This document shows positions 17,464-25,780 of a stretch of DNA of 64,000 nucleotides, in pieces (within the stretch, counting starts at the first letter, position 1; each line of letters opens with the position of its first letter). The stretch covers positions 62,001 to 126,000 of the forward strand of contig NZ_CADIJO010000006.1 in NCBI RefSeq assembly GCF_902859705.1, written 5' to 3'. The DNA comes from Achromobacter deleyi. Lineage in GTDB: Bacteria > Pseudomonadota > Gammaproteobacteria > Burkholderiales > Burkholderiaceae_B. The notes beneath the pieces are model-generated. The model was not told the origin of the DNA. It ran no database searches and was given only the letters and a program-made list of their open reading frames with translations. Both the position numbers and the translations under genes were made by a program.

Positions 17464-19467
17464 ATGTCGTTGCGCTCGCTCCGTAGCAAGATTTTTCTAC
17501 TGGTCGTAGCGCTGCTCCTGGCGGTGGCCGCATTCGTGATGCTGACGACGCAGCGCAATGTCACGCGCACGGTGATGAACAGCGAACGCCACGCCGTCAG
17601 CAACGTGATGGAACTGGTGCTGCGCGATGCCGAGGCCCGCTGGGGCGCGCTGCTGTCGGACAAGATATCCACCGTACGCAGCGGCCGGCGCCAGCTGATG
17701 CAGAGCGGCACGGTGGTGGCGGCGGCGCTGGGCGCCTACGCCGACCTGGCCGAGCGCGGCATCATCACCCCTGGAGCGGCCAAGGGCATGGCCCGCGCCT
17801 GGATCAACCGCCTGAAGCTGGATGACCGGCGCTACGCGTTTGTCTACGATGCCGACTTCCAGGTGCTGGCCAGCGGCAACGCCGACATGGTCGACCGGGA
17901 CCTGTCGACACTGTCCGACTTCAAGAACCGACCGCTGGCGCAGGCGCTGCTCGAAGAAAGCCGCACGTCCGGCTACGGCTTTGCCATCTATCGCTGGCCG
18001 CCATCGGCCCAGCGCGGCGATGGCGAAACGCGCTACGCCTATTTCGGCTATTTCCGTCCGTGGAACTGGGTGTTCGCCATTTCGGACAGCGCCCAGGACG
18101 TGATCGAGCAGATCGAGACCCGCCGCACCCAGCTCGAGAATTCGGTGCGCGACACGCTCTCGAAACTGACGCTGGCGCAATCGGGCTTCATCTTCATCGC
18201 CACCGACGACGGCCGCATGGTGGTGCCCCCGCCGCAGGCGCGCGCCGGCCTGCTGGACGCCAAGGACAGCGGCGGCGAAACGCTGCGCACCCTGCTGGCC
18301 CGGCAAGATAATGGCGGCAAGCTGCAAAGCCTGCGCTTCGATGGCGGCGACGGTCCCTGGCAGATCGACAGCGCGCGTTTTGCACCGCTGGGCTGGACGG
18401 TGGTGGCGGTGGTGCCCGAGAGCGACCTGACCGCTCCGGCGCGCGAACTGCTGAACCGCCAGGCGCTGATCTTCGTGGGCATGATGCTGGTGGCGCTGGT
18501 CTGCGCCTGGCTGGTGGCCGCGCGCATCGTGCGCCCCCTGGAAACGCTGACCCGCTATGCCCGCCTGCTGCCCGAGCAGGACCTGACCGCCGAGTCCAGC
18601 GTGCCCGCGCATATCGCGGCGCTGCCGGCCAAGCACAAGGACGAAGTCGGCCGGCTGGCGTCGTCGTTCCTGTTCATGGACCGCAAGCTGCGCGAGAACA
18701 TCGCCCGCCTGATGCGCGAAACCACGGCGCGCGAACGCTTCGAAAGCGAACTGAACATCGCCCGCGCGATCCAGCTGGGCCTGTTGCCGGTGCCGCTGTC
18801 GGCCATCACGCGCGAACGCATCGACCTGAACGCCGTGATGCTGCCGGCCAAGGAAGTGGGCGGCGACCTGTACGACTACTTCACGCTGCCCGACGGACGG
18901 CTGTGCCTGGCGATCGGCGACGTCTCGGACAAGGGCGTGCCGGCCGCGTTGTTCATGGCGGTCACGCGCACCCTGATCCGCGCCACCGCCGAGGACGAGA
19001 CCGACCCGGCGTTGATGATGCAGAAGATCAACAACCGGCTGTCCGAAAACAACCCGAACATGATGTTCGTCACGCTGCTGATCGGCGTGCTGGACATGAC
19101 CACGGGCGAACTGCAATGGGCCAATGCCGGCCACCTGCCGCCCGCGGTGGTGGGCGCCGACGGCGTGGTGCGGCTGCTGCAAGGCCGCAGCGGCCCTGCC
19201 TGCGGCGTGCAGGAAGACCTGGAATACCGCAGCCTGTCGACGCTGCTGGCGCCCGGCGAAATGCTGGTGGGCTACACCGACGGCGTCACCGAGGCCGTCA
19301 ATCCGCAGAATGCGCAGTATGGCGATCCGCGCCTGCTGGCCGTGCTGTCCAATCCCCCCGTGCCGGCGGCCAGCCTGGCCAAGCGTCTGCTGGAAGACGT
19401 GCAGGCCTTTGCCGACGGCGCGGAACAATCCGATGACATCACTTTGATCGTGATCCGCCGCCCATGA
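17464..19467 (+). CDS. Membrane SpoIIE-type PP2C phosphatase with Cache-like sensor and HAMP (BtrU-like)
   Basis: 667 residues. Order: transmembrane helix (about 6-28), a large extracytoplasmic double sensor region (about 30-330, with FVYDADFQVLASGNADMVDRDLS and FIFIATDDGRMVVPPP), second transmembrane helix (about 335-358), HAMP (about 360-415), linker, then a SpoIIE/PP2C domain with AKEVGGDLYDYF, AIGDVSDKGVPAALFM and the terminal QSDDITLIVI. The family dephosphorylates an STAS antagonist in response to an extracellular signal. The BtrV- and BtrW-like genes 4 kb away are its likely partners. It overlaps the following solute-binding gene by 4 nt (ATGA), so the two are translationally coupled. 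Confidence 0.88.
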   Translation: MSLRSLRSKIFLLVVALLLAVAAFVMLTTQRNVTRTVMNSERHAVSNVMELVLRDAEARWGALLSDKISTVRSGRRQLMQSGTVVAAALGAYADLAERGIITPGAAKGMARAWINRLKLDDRRYAFVYDADFQVLASGNADMVDRDLSTLSDFKNRPLAQALLEESRTSGYGFAIYRWPPSAQRGDGETRYAYFGYFRPWNWVFAISDSAQDVIEQIETRRTQLENSVRDTLSKLTLAQSGFIFIATDDGRMVVPPPQARAGLLDAKDSGGETLRTLLARQDNGGKLQSLRFDGGDGPWQIDSARFAPLGWTVVAVVPESDLTAPARELLNRQALIFVGMMLVALVCAWLVAARIVRPLETLTRYARLLPEQDLTAESSVPAHIAALPAKHKDEVGRLASSFLFMDRKLRENIARLMRETTARERFESELNIARAIQLGLLPVPLSAITRERIDLNAVMLPAKEVGGDLYDYFTLPDGRLCLAIGDVSDKGVPAALFMAVTRTLIRATAEDETDPALMMQKINNRLSENNPNMMFVTLLIGVLDMTTGELQWANAGHLPPAVVGADGVVRLLQGRSGPACGVQEDLEYRSLSTLLAPGEMLVGYTDGVTEAVNPQNAQYGDPRLLAVLSNPPVPAASLAKRLLEDVQAFADGAEQSDDITLIVIRRP

Positions 19468-20669
19468 AGACTTCGCTGCCCACCCTTTTGCTGAGCCTGG
19501 CCCTGCTGGCGCCCGCCGCGTGCCTGGCCCAGGCCGCGGCGTCTGGCGCATCGGCCGCCCCCACCGGCACGCCGGCAGCGGCTACCCCGGCTGCGGCCCC
19601 GCAAGTGTTTCCCACCAAGCCCGTACCCCGGCCGGATGGCAAGAAATGGCGCATCGGCTATTTCGAAAGCGGCGACTACAGCGAATATCCCCGCACCTTG
19701 CGCGTGACCGTGGACGGCCTGCAGAAGCTGGGCTGGATCACCGTGCCCACCATTCCCGACGGCCTGAGCGGCAAGCAGATGTGGGAATTCCTGGCCGACA
19801 ACACCCGCAGCGACACGCTGGAATTCGTGCGCGATGCCTGGTGGCAGCCCGGCAATTTCGACGCCGCCCAGCGCCCGGCCGTGCGCGAATCGATCAAGCA
19901 GCGGCTGCAAGGCAAGAAGGACATCGACCTGATCATCGCCATGGGCACCTGGGCCGGCCAGGACATGGCGGGCATGGGCGCGCCAGTGCCGACCATCGTG
20001 GCCTCGACCAGTGACGCGGTCGGCGCCCGCATCACCCGTTCGGCCCAGGACAGCGGGCTGGACAACCTGCACGCCCGCGTGCAGCCCGAACGCTACCAGC
20101 GCCAGGTGCGCCTGTTCCACGAGATCGTGCCGTTCAAGCGGCTGGGCCTGGTCTATGAAGACAGCCCCGAAGGCCGCACCTACAGCGCGGTCGATGCGGT
20201 GGAACAGGTGGCGCGCGAACAGGGTTTCAAGGTGCTGACGTGCAATGCGCCGTCCAACGGCATCGCCCCCGAAGTCGCCACCCGCAACGCGCTGGAATGC
20301 TATGCCAAGCTGGCGCCGCAGATCGATGCGGCCTACGTGACGGTGCACCGGGGCGTGACGCCCGCGTCGGTCGACACGGTGGCCGAGATCCTGCGCCAGG
20401 CGCGCGTACCCAGCTTTTCGATGCTGGGGTCGGAAGAGGTCAAACACGGGCTGCTGTTGAGCCTGGCCCAGGCGGACTACTCGTACGTGGGCCTGTTCTA
20501 CGCCGAGACGATGGCCCGCATCTTCAACGGCGCCAAGGCCCGCGAACTGAGCCAGGTGTGGATCGACCCGGCCAAGATCGCGCTGAACCTGCAGACCGCG
20601 CGGGTCATCGGCTTTGACCCGCCCGTCGATATCCTGCTGGCCGCGGACGAGGTCTACGAGGCGCAATGA
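19464..20669 (+). CDS. Periplasmic ABC-type substrate-binding protein coupled to the SpoIIE phosphatase
   Basis: 401 residues with a signal peptide (MKTSLPTLLLSLALLAPAA, cleavage near CLAQA). The mature protein looks like a two-lobed type I binding fold of the ABC_sub_bind group: WRIGYFESGDYSEYP, DIDLIIAMGTWAGQDMA, KRLGLVYEDSPEGRTYSAV and PSFSMLGSEEVKHGLLLSLAQADY. No permease or ATPase is nearby, and the gene is translationally coupled to the SpoIIE phosphatase. It may therefore present a ligand to the sensor domain of the phosphatase rather than serve uptake. That role is inference, and the ligand is unknown. Confidence 0.8.
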   Translation: MKTSLPTLLLSLALLAPAACLAQAAASGASAAPTGTPAAATPAAAPQVFPTKPVPRPDGKKWRIGYFESGDYSEYPRTLRVTVDGLQKLGWITVPTIPDGLSGKQMWEFLADNTRSDTLEFVRDAWWQPGNFDAAQRPAVRESIKQRLQGKKDIDLIIAMGTWAGQDMAGMGAPVPTIVASTSDAVGARITRSAQDSGLDNLHARVQPERYQRQVRLFHEIVPFKRLGLVYEDSPEGRTYSAVDAVEQVAREQGFKVLTCNAPSNGIAPEVATRNALECYAKLAPQIDAAYVTVHRGVTPASVDTVAEILRQARVPSFSMLGSEEVKHGLLLSLAQADYSYVGLFYAETMARIFNGAKARELSQVWIDPAKIALNLQTARVIGFDPPVDILLAADEVYEAQ

Positions 20670-20765
20670 CGCACGGCTGCGCGTGCGAAGCCGGTAACGC
20701 CCTGTTTCGCACTGCCCGTCCGGGCGCTCGCAATAGCTTAAAATTCGCGTACGTGTCCTGGCGAT

Positions 20766-20790
20766 GGAACTAAAGCGCCATCGGGGTTAC
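20766..20790 (+). promoter_or_regulatory. BtrS-type promoter of the bspR-like gene
   Basis: GGAAC (20766-20770), exactly 14 bp, GGTTAC (20785-20790). It differs from the other four copies in the window only at the first base of the -10 block. The predicted start near 20797 leaves a leader of about 73 nt. Confidence 0.65.
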
Positions 20791-20869
20791 TTAACCACAG
20801 GGGCAAGCAGACCCCGCCGTTAAGACCTCTTTCTGGCCGGATTTCGGACACGCCGGATTTATTGGCTGC

Positions 20870-21439
20870 ATGACAATCTCATCGGTTACCCCTTCGTCGT
20901 CATTCGTCTCCCTCGACGCCTTTGCCAAGGCAGCCGAGAGCGGTCAAGACATCTATGTCGACATCGCGGGCGAAAAGCTTCAGGTTCTGGGCATGGGCAC
21001 CACGCCCGGCGGCCGCAGCGTGGCATGGGTCGCGCCCAATGTCGACACGACCGAAATGTTCGCCCAGGCGCTGGCCCGCAGCTACGGCCAAGGCATCGCC
21101 AGCGCCGTTTCGCGCGAACTGGGCCTGGAGCCCAACCCCGGAAAACCGCTGTCGGCACGCACCGTCGCCTTGGCGCTCGACATGGCGCAGACGTCCAGCG
21201 ACGCGCTTTCCGGCGTGGATTTCCTGACGCGGCTGGCCGTGTCGGCCGCCCATGGCGCACCCGCTTTCCAGCAGGCCTGTGCCGACGCCGGCATCGCGCC
21301 GGCCAGCCTGGATGCCACCCGCCGAGGCGCGCTGGATCAGGCGATGCAAGCCCGCTTCGAACAAGCCGCCCAGTCCGGCCAAAGCCCGGTTGCGCTGGGC
21401 ACCGCGGCCGGCTGGCTGCGCGAACTGCTCAAATCGTAG
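20870..21439 (+). CDS. Candidate T3SS-linked regulator/secreted protein (BspR/BtrA-like)
   Basis: 189 residues, no signal peptide and no membrane segment. The N-terminus (MTISSVTPSSSFVSLDAFAK) is serine/threonine-rich, as in type III export signals; the rest is alanine-rich and helical. It lies directly upstream of the btrS-like sigma gene and is preceded by a BtrS-type promoter. In Bordetella bronchiseptica the secreted anti-sigma factor BspR/BtrA has about this size and binds BtrS. Position, size and promoter support the same role here, but I cannot verify sequence homology. No clear ribosome site is seen. Confidence 0.55.
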   Translation: MTISSVTPSSSFVSLDAFAKAAESGQDIYVDIAGEKLQVLGMGTTPGGRSVAWVAPNVDTTEMFAQALARSYGQGIASAVSRELGLEPNPGKPLSARTVALALDMAQTSSDALSGVDFLTRLAVSAAHGAPAFQQACADAGIAPASLDATRRGALDQAMQARFEQAAQSGQSPVALGTAAGWLRELLKS

Positions 21440-21530
21440 GGATTCGGAACGCCTGGACGCTGCCATCCGCGGCGTCCTCATGGCATTGCATCTGCCATCG
21501 CCGCATTGCGTCCCCGATTGTCAGGCTGAA

Positions 21531-21550
21531 AAACCGCGCCGAAGCGGTTT
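21531..21550 (+). terminator. Hairpin after the bspR-like gene
   Basis: AAACCGC (21531-21537), loop GCCGAA, GCGGTTT (21544-21550), a perfect 7-bp stem. The following sequence is AT-rich but has no clean T-run, so termination may be partial. Confidence 0.4.
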
Positions 21551-21593
21551 ACTTATCTTTACATTTCTGACTAAAAAAAAGCTACTTTTGCCT

Positions 21594-21618
21594 CAATATT
21601 TCTATTTTCGAAATATTG
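21594..21618. promoter_or_regulatory. Palindrome in the btrS upstream region
   Basis: CAATATTT, 9 bp, AAATATTG: perfect 8-bp arms, 78-102 bp before the btrS ATG. It lies in the most AT-rich part of the 256-bp gap. A likely binding site for a regulator that controls btrS expression; which regulator cannot be read. Confidence 0.45.
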
Positions 21619-21695
21619 TGACACCGCTATGCTGCGATAATTCGCCTCATGCCGGTAGTAACTTGTAGCTTAATACACGTTTCTTTTCCCCTTCC

Positions 21696-22307
21696 ATGAC
21701 CAACCCCAGCGATTGCACAACCGCTTCCCCGGAAGCGGATCTGCGGCCCATTCGCGCTGACGGCGACGGGCCGGGTTGGGACACGGGCGAGGAATACCTG
21801 CTGCGGGACCTGGTGAGGGAACATTCCACCCGGCTGCAGCGCTTCATCATCAAGCACATCGGCAACACCACCGAGGCCGAAGACCTGGCCCAGCAGGCGT
21901 TTGTCGAAGCCGCACGCTCCTACCGCAGCTTTCGCGGCGAATCACAACTGTCTTCCTGGCTGTACGGCATTGCGCTGAACCTGGTGCGCAACTACCTGTC
22001 GCGCGCCCCCGAGCGGCGCCACGACTTCGTCAGCGACAGCGTGCTGGCCGAGCATGCCTCCAATGACCTGACCCCCGACCGCATCCTGGAGCAGAACCAG
22101 ACCATGGCGCTGCTGCAGGAATCGCTGGAAGAACTGCCGGCGAACATGCGCGACATCCTGCTCATGGTCGGCCTGGACGACATTTCCTACGAAGAAGCCG
22201 CCGCCCTGCTGACCGTGCCGATCGGTACCGTGCGCAGCCGCCTGTCGCGCGCGCGTTCCGCCCTGCGCGACAAGCTGGCCGAAAAAGGCCTGCACCTGGA
22301 CGACTGA
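21696..22307 (+). CDS. btrS: ECF sigma factor controlling the T3SS (BtrS)
   Basis: 203 residues. Sigma region 2 is in LVREHSTRLQRFIIKHIGNTTEAEDLAQQAFVEAARSYRSFRGESQLSSWLYGIALNLVRNYL (located here in parts: the -10-recognition helix ends in FRGESQLSSWLYGIA). Region 4 is DISYEEAAALLTVPIGTVRSRLSRARSALRDKL. It is the size of ECF sigmas of the BtrS/HrpL type that switch on T3SS operons. It lies at the edge of the T3SS block beside a BspR-like gene, as in Bordetella. The start has no clear ribosome site (pyrimidine-rich leader), so weak translation or a later start is possible. It is convergent with the secretin gene. Confidence 0.85.
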   Translation: MTNPSDCTTASPEADLRPIRADGDGPGWDTGEEYLLRDLVREHSTRLQRFIIKHIGNTTEAEDLAQQAFVEAARSYRSFRGESQLSSWLYGIALNLVRNYLSRAPERRHDFVSDSVLAEHASNDLTPDRILEQNQTMALLQESLEELPANMRDILLMVGLDDISYEEAAALLTVPIGTVRSRLSRARSALRDKLAEKGLHLDD

Positions 22308-22380
22308 GCACGAACGGCGTGCGGCCGTGCCGCCGCACGAGCCGTCCCGGCCGCTGCGTTCGCTCGTCACGCCCCCATCC

Positions 22381-24297
22381 TCACGGCGCCCTGCCCGTTC
22401 CCGGCGCGGCCACCGGCTCGATCTGGATCACCGGCCCCTGCCGCGCGCTGGACTTGCCTTCGAGCACGGGCGTGGCGACGGGGTCGGCGCTGGGCGTGCC
22501 TTCCAGCCATTCCGACGCCCGCAACGGCCCGGACGAACGCCGCAATTCCACGTTCGGCCCGAACAGGATGCGGGTGCGCTGGCTCTGCGCCAGGTCCAGG
22601 TACTGCCCGGCCGTCATGCGGCCATCGCCGCCCCAGGTCGCGTTGAGCATCGGCCCGGTGCCCGCGCCGCCCGGCGTGGCCACCATTTCGCCATTGATTG
22701 CCACCACCTTCGGGCGGATCAGGAACAGGCGTTCGCGCCGTTGCACGGTCTTGGACTTGTTGGAGAACAGAATGCCCAGGCCCGGGATGTCGCCCAGGAT
22801 CGGCACCTTGTCGACCTGCTCGGAATTCTGGCTGCTGTTGTAGCCGCCGATCAGCAGCGTCTGGTCGTTGCCGACGATGGCCAGGGTGCTGATGTTGCTC
22901 TTTCTGACGGTGGGCAGGTTGTCGATCTGGCGCTCTTCCTGGATGCGGCCGTCTTCGATGTCCACCGTCAGCTCCACCCGCGAACCGCTCTTGGCTTCGA
23001 TATGGCGCGGCGTCACGCGCAGCGACGTGCCCACGGTGACCGGCGTGACGGTCGCCACGCGCTCGCCCCGGGTCTGGATGTAGAAGGTGTCCGACAGGTC
23101 GATCATGGCGCCCAGGTTGTCGGCCGTCAGGATGGAAGGCTGCGACAGGATGTTGGCCTGCCCCTTGGTCTGCAAGGCGCGCAGGCGCGCCGCCAGCGAG
23201 TTGCCCACGCTGATGCCGATGGTGCCGGGCGAAAGCGCCGCGCCGCTTTCCAGCGGCAGGCCGCCGCTGGGCCCCAGGCCCAGGTTGCCGTAGCCGAACG
23301 AGGTCGTGCCGGCGCGCGCGCCCCAGGTCACCCCCAGCTCGCTGACCAGGTCGGAATTCACGTCCACGATCATGGCCTCGATCTCGACCAGCGTGCTGGG
23401 CAGGTCCAGCTGTTCGATCAGGCTGCGGTAGATGGGAATGCGGTCCGGAATGTCCTGCACGATGATGGCGTTCAAGCGCGCATCGGCCTGCACCGTGGGT
23501 TCGCGCAGGCGCAGGCCCGACTTGCCCCCGCCGGACGGCGCGGGCGCCTGGCCCCCGCCGCCATTGGCTGCCGGCGCGGCGCTGTCGCCGCCCACCAGCG
23601 GAAAGGCCGGCGGGTTGTCGCGCAGCGGCGCGGCGATGGCTGCCAGCGTTTCGTTGTTGGCCCCGCCGCCGCCCCCGGTGATCAGGTTGCGCAGCACGGT
23701 GGACAGGCCCGGCGTCACCACCTTCTGGTCGCGATAGCTGATGGTGCGATCGTTGACCGAAGCGTGCTTGAGCCGGAACACCGCCACCTGCTGACCGCCG
23801 GCCCCCATCGGCAACGCGGCCACGGTGCGCTCGACCAAGTCCACGTAACCCGGCGGGCCGGACACCAGCGCAATGCCCTGGTCCGGCAATTCTCCCCAGC
23901 CGAAGCGCGGGTCCAGCACGCCCAGCTGCTGCAAGGCCTGGCGCAACGCGCTGATCGAGCTGCCCATGGCGCTGACCGAACGCGTCTTCATGTCGTTGGT
24001 GCGGCTGACGAACAGCGTGCCCGCATAGACAAACCAGTTAAAACCGTAGACGCCGCCCAGCCGGTCCAGGAATTCGGTGGGCGTATTCGCGTTGAACTTG
24101 CCGTTGACCGTGCCCGTGACATTAGGCCCAAGCTGCAGCGACAGGCTGAAGCCGCCGGCAAATTCGCGCAGCAGCGTCTGCAGGTTTTCATCGCGGGCAT
24201 AGTAGCTATAGGGCACGTTCGGCCAGTTCGGCGCGGCTTGCCCGCCTGCCGCCAGGCCCAGCGACAACGCGGTCGCCAGTATCATCCGCTTCAACAC
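22381..24297 (-). CDS. bscC: T3SS outer-membrane secretin
   Basis: 638 residues. The start is a GTG at 24297, chosen because GAGGAG lies 6 bp upstream; the frame is open further. The protein has a signal peptide (LATALSLGLAAGGQAA) and then N-terminal secretin modules (VPYSYYARDENLQTLLREFA), and a C-terminal secretin domain with VLLIGG-type motif TLLIGGYNSSQNSEQVDKVPILGDIPGLGILF and RERLFLIRPKVV. It forms the outer-membrane ring of the injectisome. It is the last gene of the long minus-strand T3SS block. No dedicated pilotin gene is recognised in the window. Confidence 0.94.
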   Translation of the reverse strand: MLKRMILATALSLGLAAGGQAAPNWPNVPYSYYARDENLQTLLREFAGGFSLSLQLGPNVTGTVNGKFNANTPTEFLDRLGGVYGFNWFVYAGTLFVSRTNDMKTRSVSAMGSSISALRQALQQLGVLDPRFGWGELPDQGIALVSGPPGYVDLVERTVAALPMGAGGQQVAVFRLKHASVNDRTISYRDQKVVTPGLSTVLRNLITGGGGGANNETLAAIAAPLRDNPPAFPLVGGDSAAPAANGGGGQAPAPSGGGKSGLRLREPTVQADARLNAIIVQDIPDRIPIYRSLIEQLDLPSTLVEIEAMIVDVNSDLVSELGVTWGARAGTTSFGYGNLGLGPSGGLPLESGAALSPGTIGISVGNSLAARLRALQTKGQANILSQPSILTADNLGAMIDLSDTFYIQTRGERVATVTPVTVGTSLRVTPRHIEAKSGSRVELTVDIEDGRIQEERQIDNLPTVRKSNISTLAIVGNDQTLLIGGYNSSQNSEQVDKVPILGDIPGLGILFSNKSKTVQRRERLFLIRPKVVAINGEMVATPGGAGTGPMLNATWGGDGRMTAGQYLDLAQSQRTRILFGPNVELRRSSGPLRASEWLEGTPSADPVATPVLEGKSSARQGPVIQIEPVAAPGTGRAP

Positions 24298-24332
24298 GCT
24301 TTCTCCTCGGGCGCTGCGCCCGTATCGCATAT

Positions 24333-24725
24333 TCATGCCAGCCGCCGCACGGCGCCGGCCCAAAAGGACAGCGCGTTGGTAAACGCGCCCATGGCTTCGT
24401 CCAGGTCCAGTTCACTGCTGCCGGGGCGCAGCGATTGCTGCAGCCACAGCGCCCGCCCTTGCGGATCGACCACGCAGGCGGCGGCATGCCGCGCCAGCAT
24501 GCCCGCGGCGAGCTTGCCGATTTCCAGCACCAGCTCGTCGCGGCCGGCGTTCCTGGCGGGCAAGGCGCACAGCCGCGCGCTCATGGCCAGCCAGCCGTCG
24601 CGGCCCGGTTGCAGGTGCACCCGATAGGTGTCGTCGATCACCATCGTCACGCGGCCGTCGGGGCGGGCGGACGGTGCCAGGCCGTGGCGCGTGGCATAGG
24701 CGGAAATCAGGGGATGTGCGTTCAT
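24333..24725 (-). CDS. bscW: Small T3SS chaperone-like protein (BscW position)
   Basis: 130 residues with the profile of a CesT/Tir-type class I chaperone: short, acidic, alpha-beta, with RVTMVIDDTYRVHLQPGRDGWLAMSARLCALP and DELVLEIGKLAAGMLARHAAACVVDPQGRALWLQQSL. The start overlaps the end of bscU by 4 nt, and the secretin gene follows after 35 bp. In Bordetella the gene between bscU and bscC is named bscW. The symbol rests on this position. The protein it serves is not evident. Confidence 0.7.
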   Translation of the reverse strand: MNAHPLISAYATRHGLAPSARPDGRVTMVIDDTYRVHLQPGRDGWLAMSARLCALPARNAGRDELVLEIGKLAAGMLARHAAACVVDPQGRALWLQQSLRPGSSELDLDEAMGAFTNALSFWAGAVRRLA

Positions 24726-25780
24726 GTCGGGGCGTCCGGATTGCCAGCCAGTTTCCTGACGAGCCGCAAGACTTCGGCAACGGGCTCGATCAACTCGCTG
24801 GGAATGTATTGATCGGGTTGCGCGGACGCCATCAGCGCGCGCGCAAGAGGAATGTTCTGCATCACGGGCACGCCGGCTTCGCGCGCGGCCTGCATCATCT
24901 GTTCGGCCAGGGCACCCTCGCCCTTGGCCAGCACCATCGGCAACGGCGTTTCACCGGGCTCGTAGTAGATCGCCACCGCCAGGTGGGTCGGGTTGGTCAC
25001 CAGCACCGACGCCTTGCGGGTATTGGCCACCGCGCCGTGCATCACCATTTCCTGGTGCAGGTGCTTGCGCTTGTGCTTGATGTGGGGGTCGCCCTCCATC
25101 TCCTTGAATTCCTGCTTGATGTCTTCCTTGCTCATCATCAGCCCCTTGCGGTACTGCATGCGCTGCCAGACGAAATCGGCCAGCGAGATCACCACGTAGG
25201 CGACGGCGATGTTGATGATGAGCGTGCGCATCATGCCGCCCACGCCGGCCTCAAGGCCCGCCAGGCCGCTGTGCGGCACCGCCATCAGTTCCGGCAGCGC
25301 GTCGCGCACCACCAGCGTCACCAGCACCGACAGGAAGGCGATCTTGACGATGGACTTGATCAGTTCGACCAGGTTCTTCTTCGAGAAGATGTTCTTCAGG
25401 TTGCTCATCACGTCCAGCTTCTTGGCCGAGGGCTTGAGCTTTTCGAATGCCAGCACCACGCCAACCTGCAGGAATTCCGAGAACATGCCCACCACCAGCA
25501 CGATCAGCACGAACGGCAGCACCAGATACACCGCCTCGCGCAGCGCCGCGTCCAGCGCCAGCGGCAACGCCTGCTCGAACGGCTGCCCCACCAGCGTCGA
25601 AGGAATCAGGATCAGCCGCCCCAGCGCCTCGACGATGCCGTGGGCGTTGCCCAGCATGTAGCCGAACAGCGACAGCACCAGCAGCGTCTGGGTGAAGTCC
25701 TTGCTGTGCGCGACGTCGCCCTTCTGGCGGGCGTCGCGCAGCTTCTTGGTGGTTGGCTGTTCGGTCTTTTCGCCGCTCAT
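24722..25780 (-). CDS. bscU: T3SS export-gate switch protein, autocleaving
   Basis: 352 residues from the ATG at 25780. The N-terminal half has four membrane helices; the C-terminal cytoplasmic domain carries the autocleavage motif NPTH at residues 263-266. The protein (YscU/FlhB family) switches substrate specificity from needle to translocator export. It starts with MSGEKTEQPTTKKLRDARQKG, typical for the family. It overlaps bscT by 4 nt and the downstream chaperone gene by 4 nt. A longer in-frame reading runs back into bscT but is a shadow. Confidence 0.96.
   Translation of the reverse strand: MSGEKTEQPTTKKLRDARQKGDVAHSKDFTQTLLVLSLFGYMLGNAHGIVEALGRLILIPSTLVGQPFEQALPLALDAALREAVYLVLPFVLIVLVVGMFSEFLQVGVVLAFEKLKPSAKKLDVMSNLKNIFSKKNLVELIKSIVKIAFLSVLVTLVVRDALPELMAVPHSGLAGLEAGVGGMMRTLIINIAVAYVVISLADFVWQRMQYRKGLMMSKEDIKQEFKEMEGDPHIKHKRKHLHQEMVMHGAVANTRKASVLVTNPTHLAVAIYYEPGETPLPMVLAKGEGALAEQMMQAAREAGVPVMQNIPLARALMASAQPDQYIPSELIEPVAEVLRLVRKLAGNPDAPT

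Noticed and set aside
20752..20852. A possible structured 5' leader (riboswitch-like): CGTGTCC/GGACACG closing stem, TGGCG/CGCCA hairpin, and GGGGT/ACCCC with a CTTAAC/GTTAAG pseudoknot; GGCGATGG also recalls the start of fluoride riboswitches.
   Set aside because: The BtrS-type promoter blocks (20766-20790) lie inside it, with transcript start near 20797, so the 5' halves of the stems would not be transcribed. The pairing does not follow the fluoride riboswitch consensus.
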